DNA from: Paenibacillus sp.
Lineage (GTDB): Bacteria; Bacillota; Bacilli; Paenibacillales; Paenibacillaceae
NCBI GenBank assembly: GCA_017512705.1
Contig: JAFWEX010000072.1
Location: forward strand, 19,259 to 83,258
DNA: 64,000 nucleotides
Direction of reading: 5' to 3'
Shown: positions 9,363-19,682 of the stretch, piece by piece
How positions within the stretch are numbered: position 1 is the first letter of the stretch
How the letters are laid out: the number at the start of each line of letters is the position of its first letter
Made by a program: the position numbers and the translations under genes
The notes under the pieces: generated by a model
What the model saw: the letters and a program-made list of their open reading frames with translations, nothing else
What the model was told of the DNA's origin: nothing
Databases searched by the model: none

Positions 9363-10130
9363 ATGATCAAACGGGTTCGGTCGTGGTGGAATGGGGCTGA
9401 CAAGCAGGAAACGCTGACTATATCCGAGGATAATATCCCGCAGCACGTCGCTATCATCATGGACGGTAACGGACGATGGGCCAAACGTTTGGGCTTACCG
9501 CGTATAGCTGGGCACCAGAACGGCATGAAGGCAGTTAAGCGTGCAACCATCGCGGCGGATGAACTAGGCATCAAATATCTGACGATGTACGCTTTTTCGA
9601 CAGAAAACTGGACGCGACCAAAAGAAGAAGTGGATTTTCTGATGAGACTTCCGCAAGAGTTTTTGGCTATTGAATTGGATGAATTGATAGAAAAGAATGT
9701 ACGTATCCGTATGATGGGGCATGAGGAACATCTACCTTCGCATACGGTCAACGCTTTGCGGGAAGCCATTCGTCTTACAGAGCATAATACTGGTCTTGTA
9801 TTGAATTTCGCGATGAACTATGGAAGCCGCCGAGAGATGACGGAGTGTGTGAAAGAAATAGCAATGCAGGTCCAATCGGGGGAATTAGCTGCAGAAGATA
9901 TCACACCTGAACTTATCGACAAACATATGCTGACCGCAGACATGCCTGATCCGGATCTGTTGATCCGAACAAGTGGAGAACTGCGACTGAGCAATTTTAT
10001 GTTATGGCAGCTTGCATATAGTGAATTATGGTTTACGAATATATACTGGCCCGAATTTGGCAAACAGCACTTGCTTGAAGCAGTAGCCGAATATCAGCGC
10101 AGAACAAGGCGTTACGGCGGTTTGAAATAG
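9363..10130 (+). CDS. uppS: Undecaprenyl diphosphate synthase (isoprenyl transferase)
   Basis: cis-Prenyltransferase that extends farnesyl-PP to undecaprenyl-PP, the lipid carrier for peptidoglycan and wall polymers. The catalytic segment IIMDGNGRWAKRLG (Asp at about residue 34), the TMYAFSTENWTRP motif and the C-terminal DLLIRTSGELRLSNFMLWQ are all intact. ATG 9363 has GGAGGA at 9351-9356. 255 aa, normal. It is followed closely by cdsA in the standard Firmicute order. Confidence 0.97.
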   Translation: MIKRVRSWWNGADKQETLTISEDNIPQHVAIIMDGNGRWAKRLGLPRIAGHQNGMKAVKRATIAADELGIKYLTMYAFSTENWTRPKEEVDFLMRLPQEFLAIELDELIEKNVRIRMMGHEEHLPSHTVNALREAIRLTEHNTGLVLNFAMNYGSRREMTECVKEIAMQVQSGELAAEDITPELIDKHMLTADMPDPDLLIRTSGELRLSNFMLWQLAYSELWFTNIYWPEFGKQHLLEAVAEYQRRTRRYGGLK

Positions 10131-10146
10131 ATGGAGGATGAAGCCG

Positions 10147-10941
10147 TTGAAACAGCGATTAACGACTGGAATTATAGCTGGTGTGGTTTTTTTAGGGTTT
10201 TGTATGCTTGGCGGACCCTGGTATCACGGGTTGGTCTTGCTAATGGCTGTCATCGGTTATTATGAGTTTGTAAAAATGACAGGGGTGAAGCCTTTCTCAG
10301 GTGTAGCCCTAATTGGATATGCAGGAAACATCTCCATTGTATTTCCTTGGGGAATGGTATGGGACGAACGACCCTTGTCCTTGTTTCAAATATTGTGGAT
10401 AGTCATGTTGATTTTGATGACGGCCTCGGTTGTTACCAAGAACAGACTTCCAATTAATGTAATAGCTATGCTCTTCATTGGGGTCCTGTACATAGGTATA
10501 GGGTTCTATTACATCGCAGAATCGAGACATTTGGTTCATGGTTTGTTCTGGACATTTCTGTTGCTCGGTTCGATCTGGGCAAGTGATGCGGGGGCTTACT
10601 TTGTAGGGAAATGGATTGGGAAAAACAAACTTTGGCCTTCAATCAGTCCGAATAAGACGATAGAAGGAGCTATGGGTGGTATAGTTATTTCCATTCTGAC
10701 TTCGGTTGTATTTGCCCTCTCCTCTGATGGACTGCTCTCTTGGCAGAGAGCGATCGTGATCGGACTAGCCTGCGCAGTTGTTGGTCAGATGGGTGACTTG
10801 ATCCAATCTGCTTACAAACGAGTATACAACATCAAGGATTCAGGTAACCTACTTCCTGGGCATGGTGGTATTTTGGATCGATGCGATAGTTGGATTGTGG
10901 TGTTTCCATTCGTACATATTCTGATGTTACTGCCCTATTAA
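10147..10941 (+). CDS. cdsA: Phosphatidate cytidylyltransferase CdsA
   Basis: Integral membrane enzyme making CDP-diacylglycerol for phosphatidylglycerol and related lipids. It has about seven hydrophobic helices. The C-terminal family signature SAYKRVYNIKDSGNLLPGHG, followed by GILDRCDS, carries the metal-binding Asp residues. I chose TTG 10147 (MKQRLTTG) because GGAGG at 10133-10137 is 9 bases upstream and the B. subtilis protein begins MKQR. ATG 10138 overlaps the SD itself. 264 aa. Confidence 0.95.
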   Translation: MKQRLTTGIIAGVVFLGFCMLGGPWYHGLVLLMAVIGYYEFVKMTGVKPFSGVALIGYAGNISIVFPWGMVWDERPLSLFQILWIVMLILMTASVVTKNRLPINVIAMLFIGVLYIGIGFYYIAESRHLVHGLFWTFLLLGSIWASDAGAYFVGKWIGKNKLWPSISPNKTIEGAMGGIVISILTSVVFALSSDGLLSWQRAIVIGLACAVVGQMGDLIQSAYKRVYNIKDSGNLLPGHGGILDRCDSWIVVFPFVHILMLLPY

Positions 10942-11011
10942 GAAAACACAGTTCTAAGATCGGAAGTGTGATCGCGGCAGGTGTCGGATTCATTAGAGGT
11001 GAGGTGCAGCA

Positions 11012-12151
11012 ATGAAAAAAATAGCGATTCTTGGTTCGACAGGATCGATTGGAACGCAGACACTAAGTGTCGTTGATATGCATCCAGAGCGGTTTAAAGT
11101 GGAGGCGTTGGCTGCCGGAAATAATGTGGACCTGATTATTGAGCAGGCGAATCGATACCAACCTAAAAAAATCTCGGTAGGGACGAAAGACCTGGCTGAT
11201 AAAATCGCTGCACATGTTCCATTAGGAACAAAAGTGTATTACGGATCTGAAGGCCTTATTGAAATTGCTGCAGGAACAGAAGCGGAAACGGTAGTTACGG
11301 CTGTTGTAGGCAGTGTTGGATTGGAGTCTACGCTTGCTGCGATAGAGTCGGGCAAACAGATTGGCTTAGCGAATAAAGAAACTCTCGTAACCGCGGGTCA
11401 TATTGTTACAGCAAGAGCAGAAGCAAAGGGAGTATCTATTCTACCTGTAGATAGCGAACACTCGGCTATTTTCCAATGTTTAAACGGAGAAAATCGGTCT
11501 AGCGTTGCAGGAATTACATTAACTGCATCCGGTGGTTCATTCCGGCACCTTACACGTGAGCAGTTGAAGCAGGTAACTGTAGAGGATGCACTTAAACATC
11601 CAAACTGGTCAATGGGCTCCAAAATAACGATTGATTCCGCAACGATGGTTAACAAAGGTCTTGAAGTTATTGAAGCACATTGGTTGTTTGGTCTAGATTA
11701 TGAACGAATTGCGGTTCTGCTTCATCCCGAAAGTATTATTCATTCATATGTGGAATTTGAAGATACCAGTATTATCGCACAACTTGGTACTCCAGATATG
11801 CGTGTTGCGATCCAATACGCGTTGACCTATCCTGAGCGTGTGTCTTCTCCAGCAAACCGATTGTCACTTGCCCAAGTAGGAAAACTTCATTTCAAAGAGA
11901 TGGACATGGAGCGCTTCCCTTGTTTAAGAATGGCGTATGAATGTGGTAAAATGGGAGGGACGGCAACGACGGCATTTAATGCGGCAAATGAGATTGCTGT
12001 AGCTCGTTTCTTGCAGAAGGAGATCTCATTCCTTAAAATAGAAGAGATCATTGCTTCTGTGCTGGATTCGCATCAGAATGTGGACAATCCTGATCTGGAA
12101 CAAATTGCTGCTTGTGATCAGAATAGTCGCAGACTGGCGTCATTGTTGTAA
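11012..12151 (+). CDS. dxr: 1-deoxy-D-xylulose 5-phosphate reductoisomerase
   Basis: Second enzyme of the MEP isoprenoid pathway, feeding isopentenyl-PP to uppS nearby. The NADPH-binding loop ILGSTGSIGTQTL at the N-terminus and the metal-binding segment LPVDSEHSAIFQCL near residue 150 are intact, as are GGSFRHL and NWSMGSKITIDSATM. ATG 11012 is preceded by GAGGTGAGG. 379 aa, normal. Confidence 0.98.
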   Translation: MKKIAILGSTGSIGTQTLSVVDMHPERFKVEALAAGNNVDLIIEQANRYQPKKISVGTKDLADKIAAHVPLGTKVYYGSEGLIEIAAGTEAETVVTAVVGSVGLESTLAAIESGKQIGLANKETLVTAGHIVTARAEAKGVSILPVDSEHSAIFQCLNGENRSSVAGITLTASGGSFRHLTREQLKQVTVEDALKHPNWSMGSKITIDSATMVNKGLEVIEAHWLFGLDYERIAVLLHPESIIHSYVEFEDTSIIAQLGTPDMRVAIQYALTYPERVSSPANRLSLAQVGKLHFKEMDMERFPCLRMAYECGKMGGTATTAFNAANEIAVARFLQKEISFLKIEEIIASVLDSHQNVDNPDLEQIAACDQNSRRLASLL

Positions 12152-12265
12152 TCTCTTTTTTTTCAGACAATCTGGAAGAAGTGATTCTCTTGTGTGGCAT
12201 TAGAGAATAATGATAATCTAGAGGGACAGACTGCGGTATTTGCCGTGAAGGAGGATGGATAGGGA

Positions 12266-13537
12266 TTGGAAACCATACAAGTGGTATTTCTAACGGTGCT
12301 CATGTTCTTTGTCATCGTGACGGTACATGAGTGGGGGCATTATTATTTTGCCAAACGCGCCGGCATTCTTGTACGGGAATTTGCGATCGGTTTTGGTCCC
12401 AAATTATTCTCATATAAAAGAAATGAGACGCAGTTTACGCTGCGCTTACTGCCTTTTGGCGGATATGCACGGATGGCAGGAGAGGACCCTGAATTAGTCG
12501 AGATTCAGGAAGGACAGACCATTGCGGTACGCTCTGCGGATGATCAGGTTAAGATGATCTATCTCGATCAGTTGGATAATCGCAAAAATGTAATCCGCGG
12601 AGAAGTGATCTCCATTGATATGGAGAATACCCTTAAGCTTCAGCTCGACGTAGACGGCGAGATACAGCATTATGCGATTCACCCTAAAGCTATGCTTGTG
12701 AGCCGCGGTAAACAGACACAGATTGCGCCTAAAGATCGTCAGTTCGGAAGCAAGACGGTTGGACAACGGGCAATGGCCATATTTGCAGGTCCGCTCATGA
12801 ACTTTATTCTTGCTTTTGTACTGTTTGCAGTATATGCACAGATGGCGGGCGTTCCAGTGGAAAATCCGAAAAATCTGGAGATTGGTGAAGTGCTTGAAGG
12901 CGGAGCTGCAGATCAAGCTAACTTACAAAAAGGCGATATTATTGAAACAATTAATGGTGCGGTTATCGGAACCGACTCAAAAAAAATGGTAGACATGATT
13001 GCTGATTCCAAAGACAAACCAATGGAATGGACCTTGCGCCGTGGAAATGAGACCTTTAATATTACGATCACACCTCGAGGCATCGAAGGTCAGGAAGGTG
13101 GCAAAGTTGGGATTGTACCTACACTGCCCACACGTTCCGTAGGATTCATTGAAACCTTTAAAGTTTCAGGCGTAGCAATGGTCGACACAACCCGAGTTAT
13201 TTTTGAAGGGTTCCGACACCTGATCAACCAATTTAATATGGATGATATTGGCGGTCCTGTTCGTACGTTTGAAGTAACTGGACAAATTGCCAAACAAGGA
13301 ATTGAACAACTAACAAGATGGGCAGCGATTTTGAGCCTCTATCTCGGTATTTTTAACCTGCTTCCGATTCCTGCACTTGATGGCAGTCGTCTTATATTTT
13401 TGGGAATTGAAGCCCTTCGCGGGCGTCCGATTGATCCAAATCGGGAAGGGATGGTACATTTTGTCGGATTCGCGATGCTCTTTGTACTGATGTTGGCTGT
13501 AACATATAATGATATACTTCGTTTAATTAACGGATAA
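12266..13537 (+). CDS. rseP: Site-2 intramembrane zinc metalloprotease RseP/RasP
   Basis: Membrane-embedded protease that cleaves anti-sigma factors and signal peptide remnants. The zinc site HEWGH (about residues 22-26) lies in the first helix, a PDZ domain spans about residues 190-270, and the conserved LLPIPALDGSRL lies in a C-terminal helix. The start is TTG 12266 with AAGGAGGA at 12248-12255. 423 aa. A weak promoter-like pair (TTGTGT 12190-12195, GATAAT 12212-12217) precedes it. The order dxr-rseP-proS-polC matches B. subtilis. Confidence 0.96.
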   Translation: METIQVVFLTVLMFFVIVTVHEWGHYYFAKRAGILVREFAIGFGPKLFSYKRNETQFTLRLLPFGGYARMAGEDPELVEIQEGQTIAVRSADDQVKMIYLDQLDNRKNVIRGEVISIDMENTLKLQLDVDGEIQHYAIHPKAMLVSRGKQTQIAPKDRQFGSKTVGQRAMAIFAGPLMNFILAFVLFAVYAQMAGVPVENPKNLEIGEVLEGGAADQANLQKGDIIETINGAVIGTDSKKMVDMIADSKDKPMEWTLRRGNETFNITITPRGIEGQEGGKVGIVPTLPTRSVGFIETFKVSGVAMVDTTRVIFEGFRHLINQFNMDDIGGPVRTFEVTGQIAKQGIEQLTRWAAILSLYLGIFNLLPIPALDGSRLIFLGIEALRGRPIDPNREGMVHFVGFAMLFVLMLAVTYNDILRLING

Positions 13538-13599
13538 TTACGGTTTGACTAGGTGCTGAGTATTCAGTACTGGTCGTTATGGGAGGACGCTGGTGTCTT

Positions 13600-15054
13600 A
13601 TGTCAAAGGAAAATGATAAACAGTTCGTGACTGAAATTACACCGCAGGGAGAAGATTTCTCTCGCTGGTACATTGATGTTATTAAAAAAGCAGATTTGAT
13701 GGACTATTCACCGGTTCGCGGCTGTATTGTGTTCAAACCGGACGGTTTTGAAATCTGGGAGCACATCAAGGATGAGATGGATCGCCGGTTCCGCGAAACG
13801 GGCCACCGTAACGCATACTTCCCGATGTTTATTCCGGAGAGTTTTTTCCAAAAGGAAAAAGAGCATGTGGAAGGTTTTAACCCGGAGCTGCCTTGGGTAA
13901 CCGAAGCAGGTGGGGAAAAGCTGGAAGAGCGTTTGGCGATTCGCCCTACGTCTGAAACGATTATTGGGCATATGTACTCGAAATGGATTCAGTCCTATCG
14001 CGATCTGCCAGTTCTGATTAATCAGTGGGCAAACGTTGTTCGCTGGGAAAAAAGAACGTTACCTTTCTTGCGCACCAGTGAGTTTTTGTGGCAAGAGGGA
14101 TATACAGCGCATGAAACCGAAGAGGAAGCACGCGAAGAAACGATGAAAATGCTTGAAATTTATCGTGAAGTTGTAGAAGAGTATCTTGCCATTCCGGTAA
14201 TCACGGGTCAGAAGACCAAATCCGAGAAGTTTGCGGGTGCCGTAGATACCTTCTCTATTGAGGCGATGATGAAAGACGGTCGTGCTGTACAGGCAGGGAC
14301 TTCCCACTATATGGGTACCAACTTTGCCAAAGCATTTGAGATTCAATATTTGAGCCGCAATAACGTATTGGAACTTGCTCATACCACTTCATGGGGGACG
14401 AGTACACGTCTGATTGGAGCTTTGATCATGGTTCACGGTGATGATCGAGGCCTGGTGCTTCCACCTAAAGTTGCACCAACACAGGTAGTCATGATTCCAA
14501 TCGGACCACCAAAAACTCGTGATGCAGTTGTAGGTCGAGCGGACGAGCTGTTCGCAGAGCTGAAGAAAGCTGGCATTCGTGTGAAAATGGATGATCGAAG
14601 TGACGTTCGTCCTGGCTGGAAGTTTAATGAATATGAAATGCGTGGAGTTCCTATCCGCTTGGAGATCGGTCCGCGTGATATGGAAAATGGCGTATGTGTT
14701 CTTGTATCCCGGATTACGGGTGAGAAGAAAGTGGTAGAACAGGCGAATCTGGTTGAAGAAATTCAAACTATGTTGACACAGGTACAGGCAGACATGCTTG
14801 AACGTGCACGTAAGTTCATGTCGGATAACTTCTATTCTGTAGATACGCTGGATGAAATGAAAGAACTGATGGAAAACAAACGCGGCTTTACACTGGCTGG
14901 CTGGTGTGGTTCCGAAGCTTGCGAAGATAAGGTAAGAGAAGTCACGGGTGCAACTAGCCGGAACATTCCGTTCCAGCCTGCGGAAGAAAAGCACACATGT
15001 CTGGCTTGTGGTGAACAGGCGAAACACACGGTAGTGTTTGCAAGAGCATACTAA
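13600..15054 (+). CDS. proS: Prolyl-tRNA synthetase, archaeal/eukaryotic-type
   Basis: Charges tRNA-Pro with proline. It has the class II core (LAIRPTSETIIGHMYSKWI, LRTSEFLWQEGYTAH, TTSWGTSTRLIGALIMVHGD), an anticodon-binding domain and a C-terminal zinc-binding-like domain with CGSEACEDKV and CLACG, ending in a Tyr (ARAY). There is no editing insertion between motifs 2 and 3. These traits mark the archaeal/eukaryotic-like ProRS, not the bacterial form of about 564 aa found at this place in B. subtilis. ATG 13600 has GGAGGA at 13582-13587. 484 aa. Confidence 0.95.
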   Translation: MSKENDKQFVTEITPQGEDFSRWYIDVIKKADLMDYSPVRGCIVFKPDGFEIWEHIKDEMDRRFRETGHRNAYFPMFIPESFFQKEKEHVEGFNPELPWVTEAGGEKLEERLAIRPTSETIIGHMYSKWIQSYRDLPVLINQWANVVRWEKRTLPFLRTSEFLWQEGYTAHETEEEAREETMKMLEIYREVVEEYLAIPVITGQKTKSEKFAGAVDTFSIEAMMKDGRAVQAGTSHYMGTNFAKAFEIQYLSRNNVLELAHTTSWGTSTRLIGALIMVHGDDRGLVLPPKVAPTQVVMIPIGPPKTRDAVVGRADELFAELKKAGIRVKMDDRSDVRPGWKFNEYEMRGVPIRLEIGPRDMENGVCVLVSRITGEKKVVEQANLVEEIQTMLTQVQADMLERARKFMSDNFYSVDTLDEMKELMENKRGFTLAGWCGSEACEDKVREVTGATSRNIPFQPAEEKHTCLACGEQAKHTVVFARAY

Positions 15055-15205
15055 GTCAGAACAGATTGACGAAGAAAGCTTATTCACCAACTAGGTAACG
15101 AATGAAGAGCTTCTGTCGGATAAAATGGGTCGGTGCGGGTTCGGATCGGGGACATTTTTGATTGCAGAAGCTTTTCATGTTTTAAGGGGGTATAGGAGGA
15201 ACGCG

Positions 15206-18200
15206 ATGAGTGGTTTTGAGGAGAAGAGAAAACGGTTTGAGTTGTTGATGAAACAGGCAGAGCTTCCAGCAGGTCTAACGGATCCCTATTTCGTGGATGG
15301 ATGGATCGAACGGGTAGAGACGAATCGCAGCAACCGCGAATGGCACATCTTGATCTACAAAGATAGATTGGTTCCTGCACCAATCTATCGGACATTTAGT
15401 CTGCATATTCAGGAAAAAATGAATCATATCGCCAAAATTACATTCGGCTTTAAATATACTGAAGAGCAAGTACAGGCAGGTGATATCGTAAGAGAATATT
15501 GGAATCTCTTTTTAGAGTGGGTTACCCGTGAGATCCCTTCGGTAAATGGTTGGATGAATCGCGCATCTTTAGAGTGTGAAGGTGACTTGTTGCAATTAAC
15601 GATGAGTGATTCAACTTCGATGGAACTGGCTCGCAAGAAACAGATTGATCAAGCGATTACCACATTTTACGAAAAGTATTTCAATCTGCCACTACGCATT
15701 AAATTGCAGGTAGGCGAAGTGGGAAGCAACAGAGAGGCAATGGAGCAGTTCCAAGCTCAGAAAAAGGTGGAAGAGCGACAAGTCATTGAACAAATGATGA
15801 GTGAGGTCACCGAAATGGAAGCTCCGGAGGAAGAAGAACAAGGCGATGTTCGTTTACAGATGGGTTACGAGATTAAAGAGCCAGCTGTACCTATGCAAGA
15901 AGTGCAGGATGAAGAGAAAAAGATTACATTACAAGGCTCGATCTTCGGTTTAGATCGCAAGGAGCTGCGCAATGGGAATACGCTCTTTACGTTCTACTTG
16001 ACAGATTTTACGGATTCGATGCAAATGAAAATGTTTGCGAAAACAAAAGAGGATGTCAGAATACTTAGCCTGCTTGCCAATGGCAAATGGGTGAAGGTCC
16101 GTGGACGTGTTGAGTATGACCGGTTTATGCAAATTCCTGAACTGGCTATGATTCCTTCCGATCTGACCGAGATTAAAGCACCGCCTTCTCGCAAAGATAC
16201 AGCGCAGGAGAAGCGGGTTGAGTTTCACCTGCACTCTACGATGAGCACGATGGATGCAGTCACATCCATTGATAAATACGTGAAAACAGCTGCCGATTGG
16301 GGGCATACAGCGATTGCAGTAACCGACCACGGTGGTGTACAGGTCTATCCTGAAGCAGCAAAAGCGGCGAAGAAAAACGGGATTAAAATGATCTACGGTC
16401 TCGAAGCCAACGTCGTGAATGATTCTGTTGCCGTTGTGTTGCAGCCTCAGCCGATTGAACTGAAAACAGCAACATATATTGTATTTGATATCGAGACCAC
16501 AGGTCTGTCGGTCACACAAAACAAAATTATCGAGATCGCGGCGGTAAAAATGCAAGAAGGCAAAGAAGTGGACCGTTTTGCCACATTTGTTAATCCACAT
16601 GAACGCATTCCGTATAACATACAACAACTTACTAATATTACGGATGAGATGGTTAAAGATGCACCGGAGCTAGAGCCGGTCATACGTGATTTTGTGGCTT
16701 TTGCAGGGGATGGAGTACTCGTTGCCCACAATGCACGCTTTGATATGGGCTTTATCCAGGCCTCACTCAAAAATCTGGGTATGCCGGAGATGCCTAACCC
16801 TGTGCTGGATACCTTGGAATTGGCACGTCTTTTATATCCTAAAATGAAAAACCATCGGTTGAATACATTGGCAGATAAGTATAAAGTTGCGCTTGAAAGT
16901 CACCACCGGGCGATTGACGATACGATTGCTCTTGCCGGAATTTTAAATGGCCTTATCCAGGATGCTGCACAATTAAAGGGTTTAACAATGCTGGATCGAT
17001 TAAACGATTTTGTTGGGGTAGACTTGTCCAATACACGTCCTTTCCACTGTGGAATTTATGCTTTAAATGATGTAGGAAAGAAAAACTTGTACAAACTGGT
17101 TTCGCTATCACATACGGAATACTTCAAGCGGGTTCCATGTATACCAAAGTCCAAGTTGGTAAGCTTGCGAGAAGGACTAGTTGTCATATCCGGCTGTGAA
17201 AAAGGAGAGTTTTTCGAGGCTGTATTGAATAAATCGGTAGAAGAGGCGGAGGAAATCGCCGAGTTTTATGACATTCTAGAGATTCAGCCTCTAACGATGT
17301 ACATGCATCTGGTCGACAAAGGGCTTGTTGCCACACCGGAAGAACTGAAGCTCGCGATTCGTAAAGTCGTAGAGATTGGAGCCAAATTGAGTAAACCGGT
17401 GATTGCTACAGGCAATGTGCATTATCTGGAACCGAGAGATAAAATATACCGCGATATTACGATTCATGGCATTACCGGGTTCAGTCCGCTGAAAGATCAG
17501 CGCAAACCAGATGCTCATTTTCGAACAACGACCGAAATGCTCGAGGAATTCCAGTTCCTTGGTCAAGACAAAGCATATGAGGTCGTTGTTACCAATACCA
17601 TTGAGCTTGCAGAGCGTTTCGAGGAAATCAAGCTTTTCCCTGACAAGCTCTTTACTCCGATATTAGAAGGTGCTGACGAAGAGATTCGGAATACCTGCTA
17701 TAACACGGCGAAGTCCATTTATGGTGAAGATCTGCCTGAAGTCATTGTTGCCCGATTAGAAAAAGAATTGCAGCCGATTATCAAATATGGATTCTCAGCG
17801 AACTATCTGATCTCGGAGCGCCTGGTGAAGAAGTCAAACCAAGATGGATACTTGGTAGGTTCAAGGGGGTCCGTTGGATCGTCCGTTGTTGCAACCTTTT
17901 TAGGGATCTCGGAAGTTAACCCACTGCCTGCACATTATATCTGTGTGAATCCCGAATGCAAGCACAGCGAGTGGTTCCTGGACGGCAGTGTGCCAAGTGG
18001 ATTTGACCTTCCAGAGAAACCTTGTCCGAATTGCGGAGGCAACCTGAGGGGTGAGGGGCAGGACATCCCGTTTGAAACCTTCCTTGGTTTTAAGGGTGAC
18101 AAGGTTCCCGATATCGACTTGAACTTCTCGGGCGATTATCAACCGCATGCGCATAACTATACCAAAGTACTATTTAGTGAAAAGAGTGTATTCAGGGCGG

Positions 18201-19531
18201 GCACGATCGGGACGGTTGCAGAGAAAACAGCATTTGGTTTTGCCAAAAAGTATGAAGAAGAACATCATAAAAAATGGCGCGGTGCAGAGCTGAATCGTTT
18301 GGCATCAGGCTGTACAGGTGTTAAACGGAGTACCGGACAGCATCCCGGCGGTATTGTCGTTGTTCCGGATTATATTGAGGTGGAAGATGTTACGCCTGTT
18401 CAATACCCGGCAGATGACGTGACAGCTGAGTGGAAAACAACACACTTTGACTATCACGCGTTTGAGGAAAACCTGCTAAAGCTCGATATTCTGGGTCACG
18501 ATGATCCAACCATGATGCGGATGCTACAGGATCTTACGGGCGTAGATCCAACGACCATTCCAATGAATGATCCCAAAGTAATGAGCATGTTTAACTCCAC
18601 AGATGCTCTTGGTGTAACGCCGGAGCAGATACGTTCACCTGTTGCCACCTTTGGTGTACCGGAGATGGGGACGAAATTCGTACGACAAATGCTTGTCGAA
18701 TCACAGCCGTCGTCTTTTGCCGATTTGTTGCAGATTTCAGGACTTTCACACGGTACGGGAGTTTGGCTCGGGAATGCACAGGATTTAATCAAGAATGGGA
18801 CATGTAACATCAAAACAGTAATTGGATGCCGTGATGATATTATGTTGTTCCTGATCTATAAAGCTGGCATGGATGCGAGCTTGGCGTTTAAAATTACGGA
18901 AAGTGTACGTAAAGGACGGGGACTGCCGCAAGAGTGGATTGATGAGATGAAAAAATGCAAGGTGCCACAGTGGTACATTGATTCTTGTCTCAAGATTCAG
19001 TACATGTTCCCGAAAGCGCACGCAGCGGCTTACGTTATTTCCGCAGTTCGTACCGCATTTTTCAAGCTGTATCATCCGATTGAGTATTATGCAACGTATT
19101 TTACCGTTCGTACAGACGAATTGGATATAGAGCTGGTGTGTCAAGGTTATGATGCTATCTATCGTAAAATTGTAGAGATTGAACAGCTCGGTTTCCAGGC
19201 GCTGCCAAAAGAAAAAAACATGCTTCCTGTTCTCGAAATGGCACTGGAGATGACAGCTCGTGGCTTCTCGCTTAAACCGATCGACCTGTATCGTTCAGAA
19301 GCAACCAAGTTTATCGTAGATGGAAATTCATTGATTCCTCCATTCTCTGCACTCGCAGGGATTGGGGATAACGCGGCACGCAACATTGCTGCAGCTCGTA
19401 ATCACGGAGAATTTTTGTCAATTGAGGACTTCCAGCAGAAGTCCAAAGCGACTAAAACGATTGTGGAGTTGCTGACGAATATGGGATGCTTCCGTGGCTT
19501 GCCCGAGAGCAACCAGCTTTCCCTGTTCTAA
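15206..19531 (+). CDS. polC: DNA polymerase III PolC-type alpha subunit with exonuclease
   Basis: Replicative polymerase of low-GC Gram-positives (about 1441 aa). In order: an N-terminal domain, an OB fold (about 230-330), the first part of the PHP domain (FHLHSTMSTMDA), an inserted DnaQ-type 3'-5' exonuclease (YIVFDIETTGLSV, near residue 430), the rest of PHP, a zinc-binding knuckle (CVNPECKHSEW...PCPNCGG), and the catalytic palm with PDIDLNFSGDYQ. ATG 15206 has AGGAGGA at 15194-15200. Upstream reading in frame is not supported by a ribosome-binding site. Confidence 0.98.
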   Translation: MSGFEEKRKRFELLMKQAELPAGLTDPYFVDGWIERVETNRSNREWHILIYKDRLVPAPIYRTFSLHIQEKMNHIAKITFGFKYTEEQVQAGDIVREYWNLFLEWVTREIPSVNGWMNRASLECEGDLLQLTMSDSTSMELARKKQIDQAITTFYEKYFNLPLRIKLQVGEVGSNREAMEQFQAQKKVEERQVIEQMMSEVTEMEAPEEEEQGDVRLQMGYEIKEPAVPMQEVQDEEKKITLQGSIFGLDRKELRNGNTLFTFYLTDFTDSMQMKMFAKTKEDVRILSLLANGKWVKVRGRVEYDRFMQIPELAMIPSDLTEIKAPPSRKDTAQEKRVEFHLHSTMSTMDAVTSIDKYVKTAADWGHTAIAVTDHGGVQVYPEAAKAAKKNGIKMIYGLEANVVNDSVAVVLQPQPIELKTATYIVFDIETTGLSVTQNKIIEIAAVKMQEGKEVDRFATFVNPHERIPYNIQQLTNITDEMVKDAPELEPVIRDFVAFAGDGVLVAHNARFDMGFIQASLKNLGMPEMPNPVLDTLELARLLYPKMKNHRLNTLADKYKVALESHHRAIDDTIALAGILNGLIQDAAQLKGLTMLDRLNDFVGVDLSNTRPFHCGIYALNDVGKKNLYKLVSLSHTEYFKRVPCIPKSKLVSLREGLVVISGCEKGEFFEAVLNKSVEEAEEIAEFYDILEIQPLTMYMHLVDKGLVATPEELKLAIRKVVEIGAKLSKPVIATGNVHYLEPRDKIYRDITIHGITGFSPLKDQRKPDAHFRTTTEMLEEFQFLGQDKAYEVVVTNTIELAERFEEIKLFPDKLFTPILEGADEEIRNTCYNTAKSIYGEDLPEVIVARLEKELQPIIKYGFSANYLISERLVKKSNQDGYLVGSRGSVGSSVVATFLGISEVNPLPAHYICVNPECKHSEWFLDGSVPSGFDLPEKPCPNCGGNLRGEGQDIPFETFLGFKGDKVPDIDLNFSGDYQPHAHNYTKVLFSEKSVFRAGTIGTVAEKTAFGFAKKYEEEHHKKWRGAELNRLASGCTGVKRSTGQHPGGIVVVPDYIEVEDVTPVQYPADDVTAEWKTTHFDYHAFEENLLKLDILGHDDPTMMRMLQDLTGVDPTTIPMNDPKVMSMFNSTDALGVTPEQIRSPVATFGVPEMGTKFVRQMLVESQPSSFADLLQISGLSHGTGVWLGNAQDLIKNGTCNIKTVIGCRDDIMLFLIYKAGMDASLAFKITESVRKGRGLPQEWIDEMKKCKVPQWYIDSCLKIQYMFPKAHAAAYVISAVRTAFFKLYHPIEYYATYFTVRTDELDIELVCQGYDAIYRKIVEIEQLGFQALPKEKNMLPVLEMALEMTARGFSLKPIDLYRSEATKFIVDGNSLIPPFSALAGIGDNAARNIAAARNHGEFLSIEDFQQKSKATKTIVELLTNMGCFRGLPESNQLSLF

Positions 19532-19620
19532 GAGATCATAGCAGCCATTCTGCATGTCTGAATCAGTGAAGTCAGATTTTTCCTTCATTAGTGTAGCTTG
19601 TGTGCTAAGGGACGGGTTAC

Positions 19621-19649
19621 TTGTCACTATTACCAGACTATGTTATAAT
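19621..19649 (+). promoter_or_regulatory. Sigma-A promoter for the rimP-nusA-infB operon
   Basis: TTGTCA at 19621-19626, a 17-base spacer and TATAAT at 19644-19649. The rimP start is 140 bases downstream, leaving a structured leader of about 130 nt. Confidence 0.88.
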
Positions 19650-19682
19650 TTCTGGAGTGAACGAGATAGTACGAATTTCTGA

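Noticed and set aside
10970-10990. AGATCGGAAG near 10958, similar to a sequencing-adapter start
   Set aside because: Only the first ten bases match and flanking genes are intact, so chance is the simpler explanation.
13538-13599. T-box leader before proS
   Set aside because: The gap is only about 60 bases and no T-box consensus or terminator is present.
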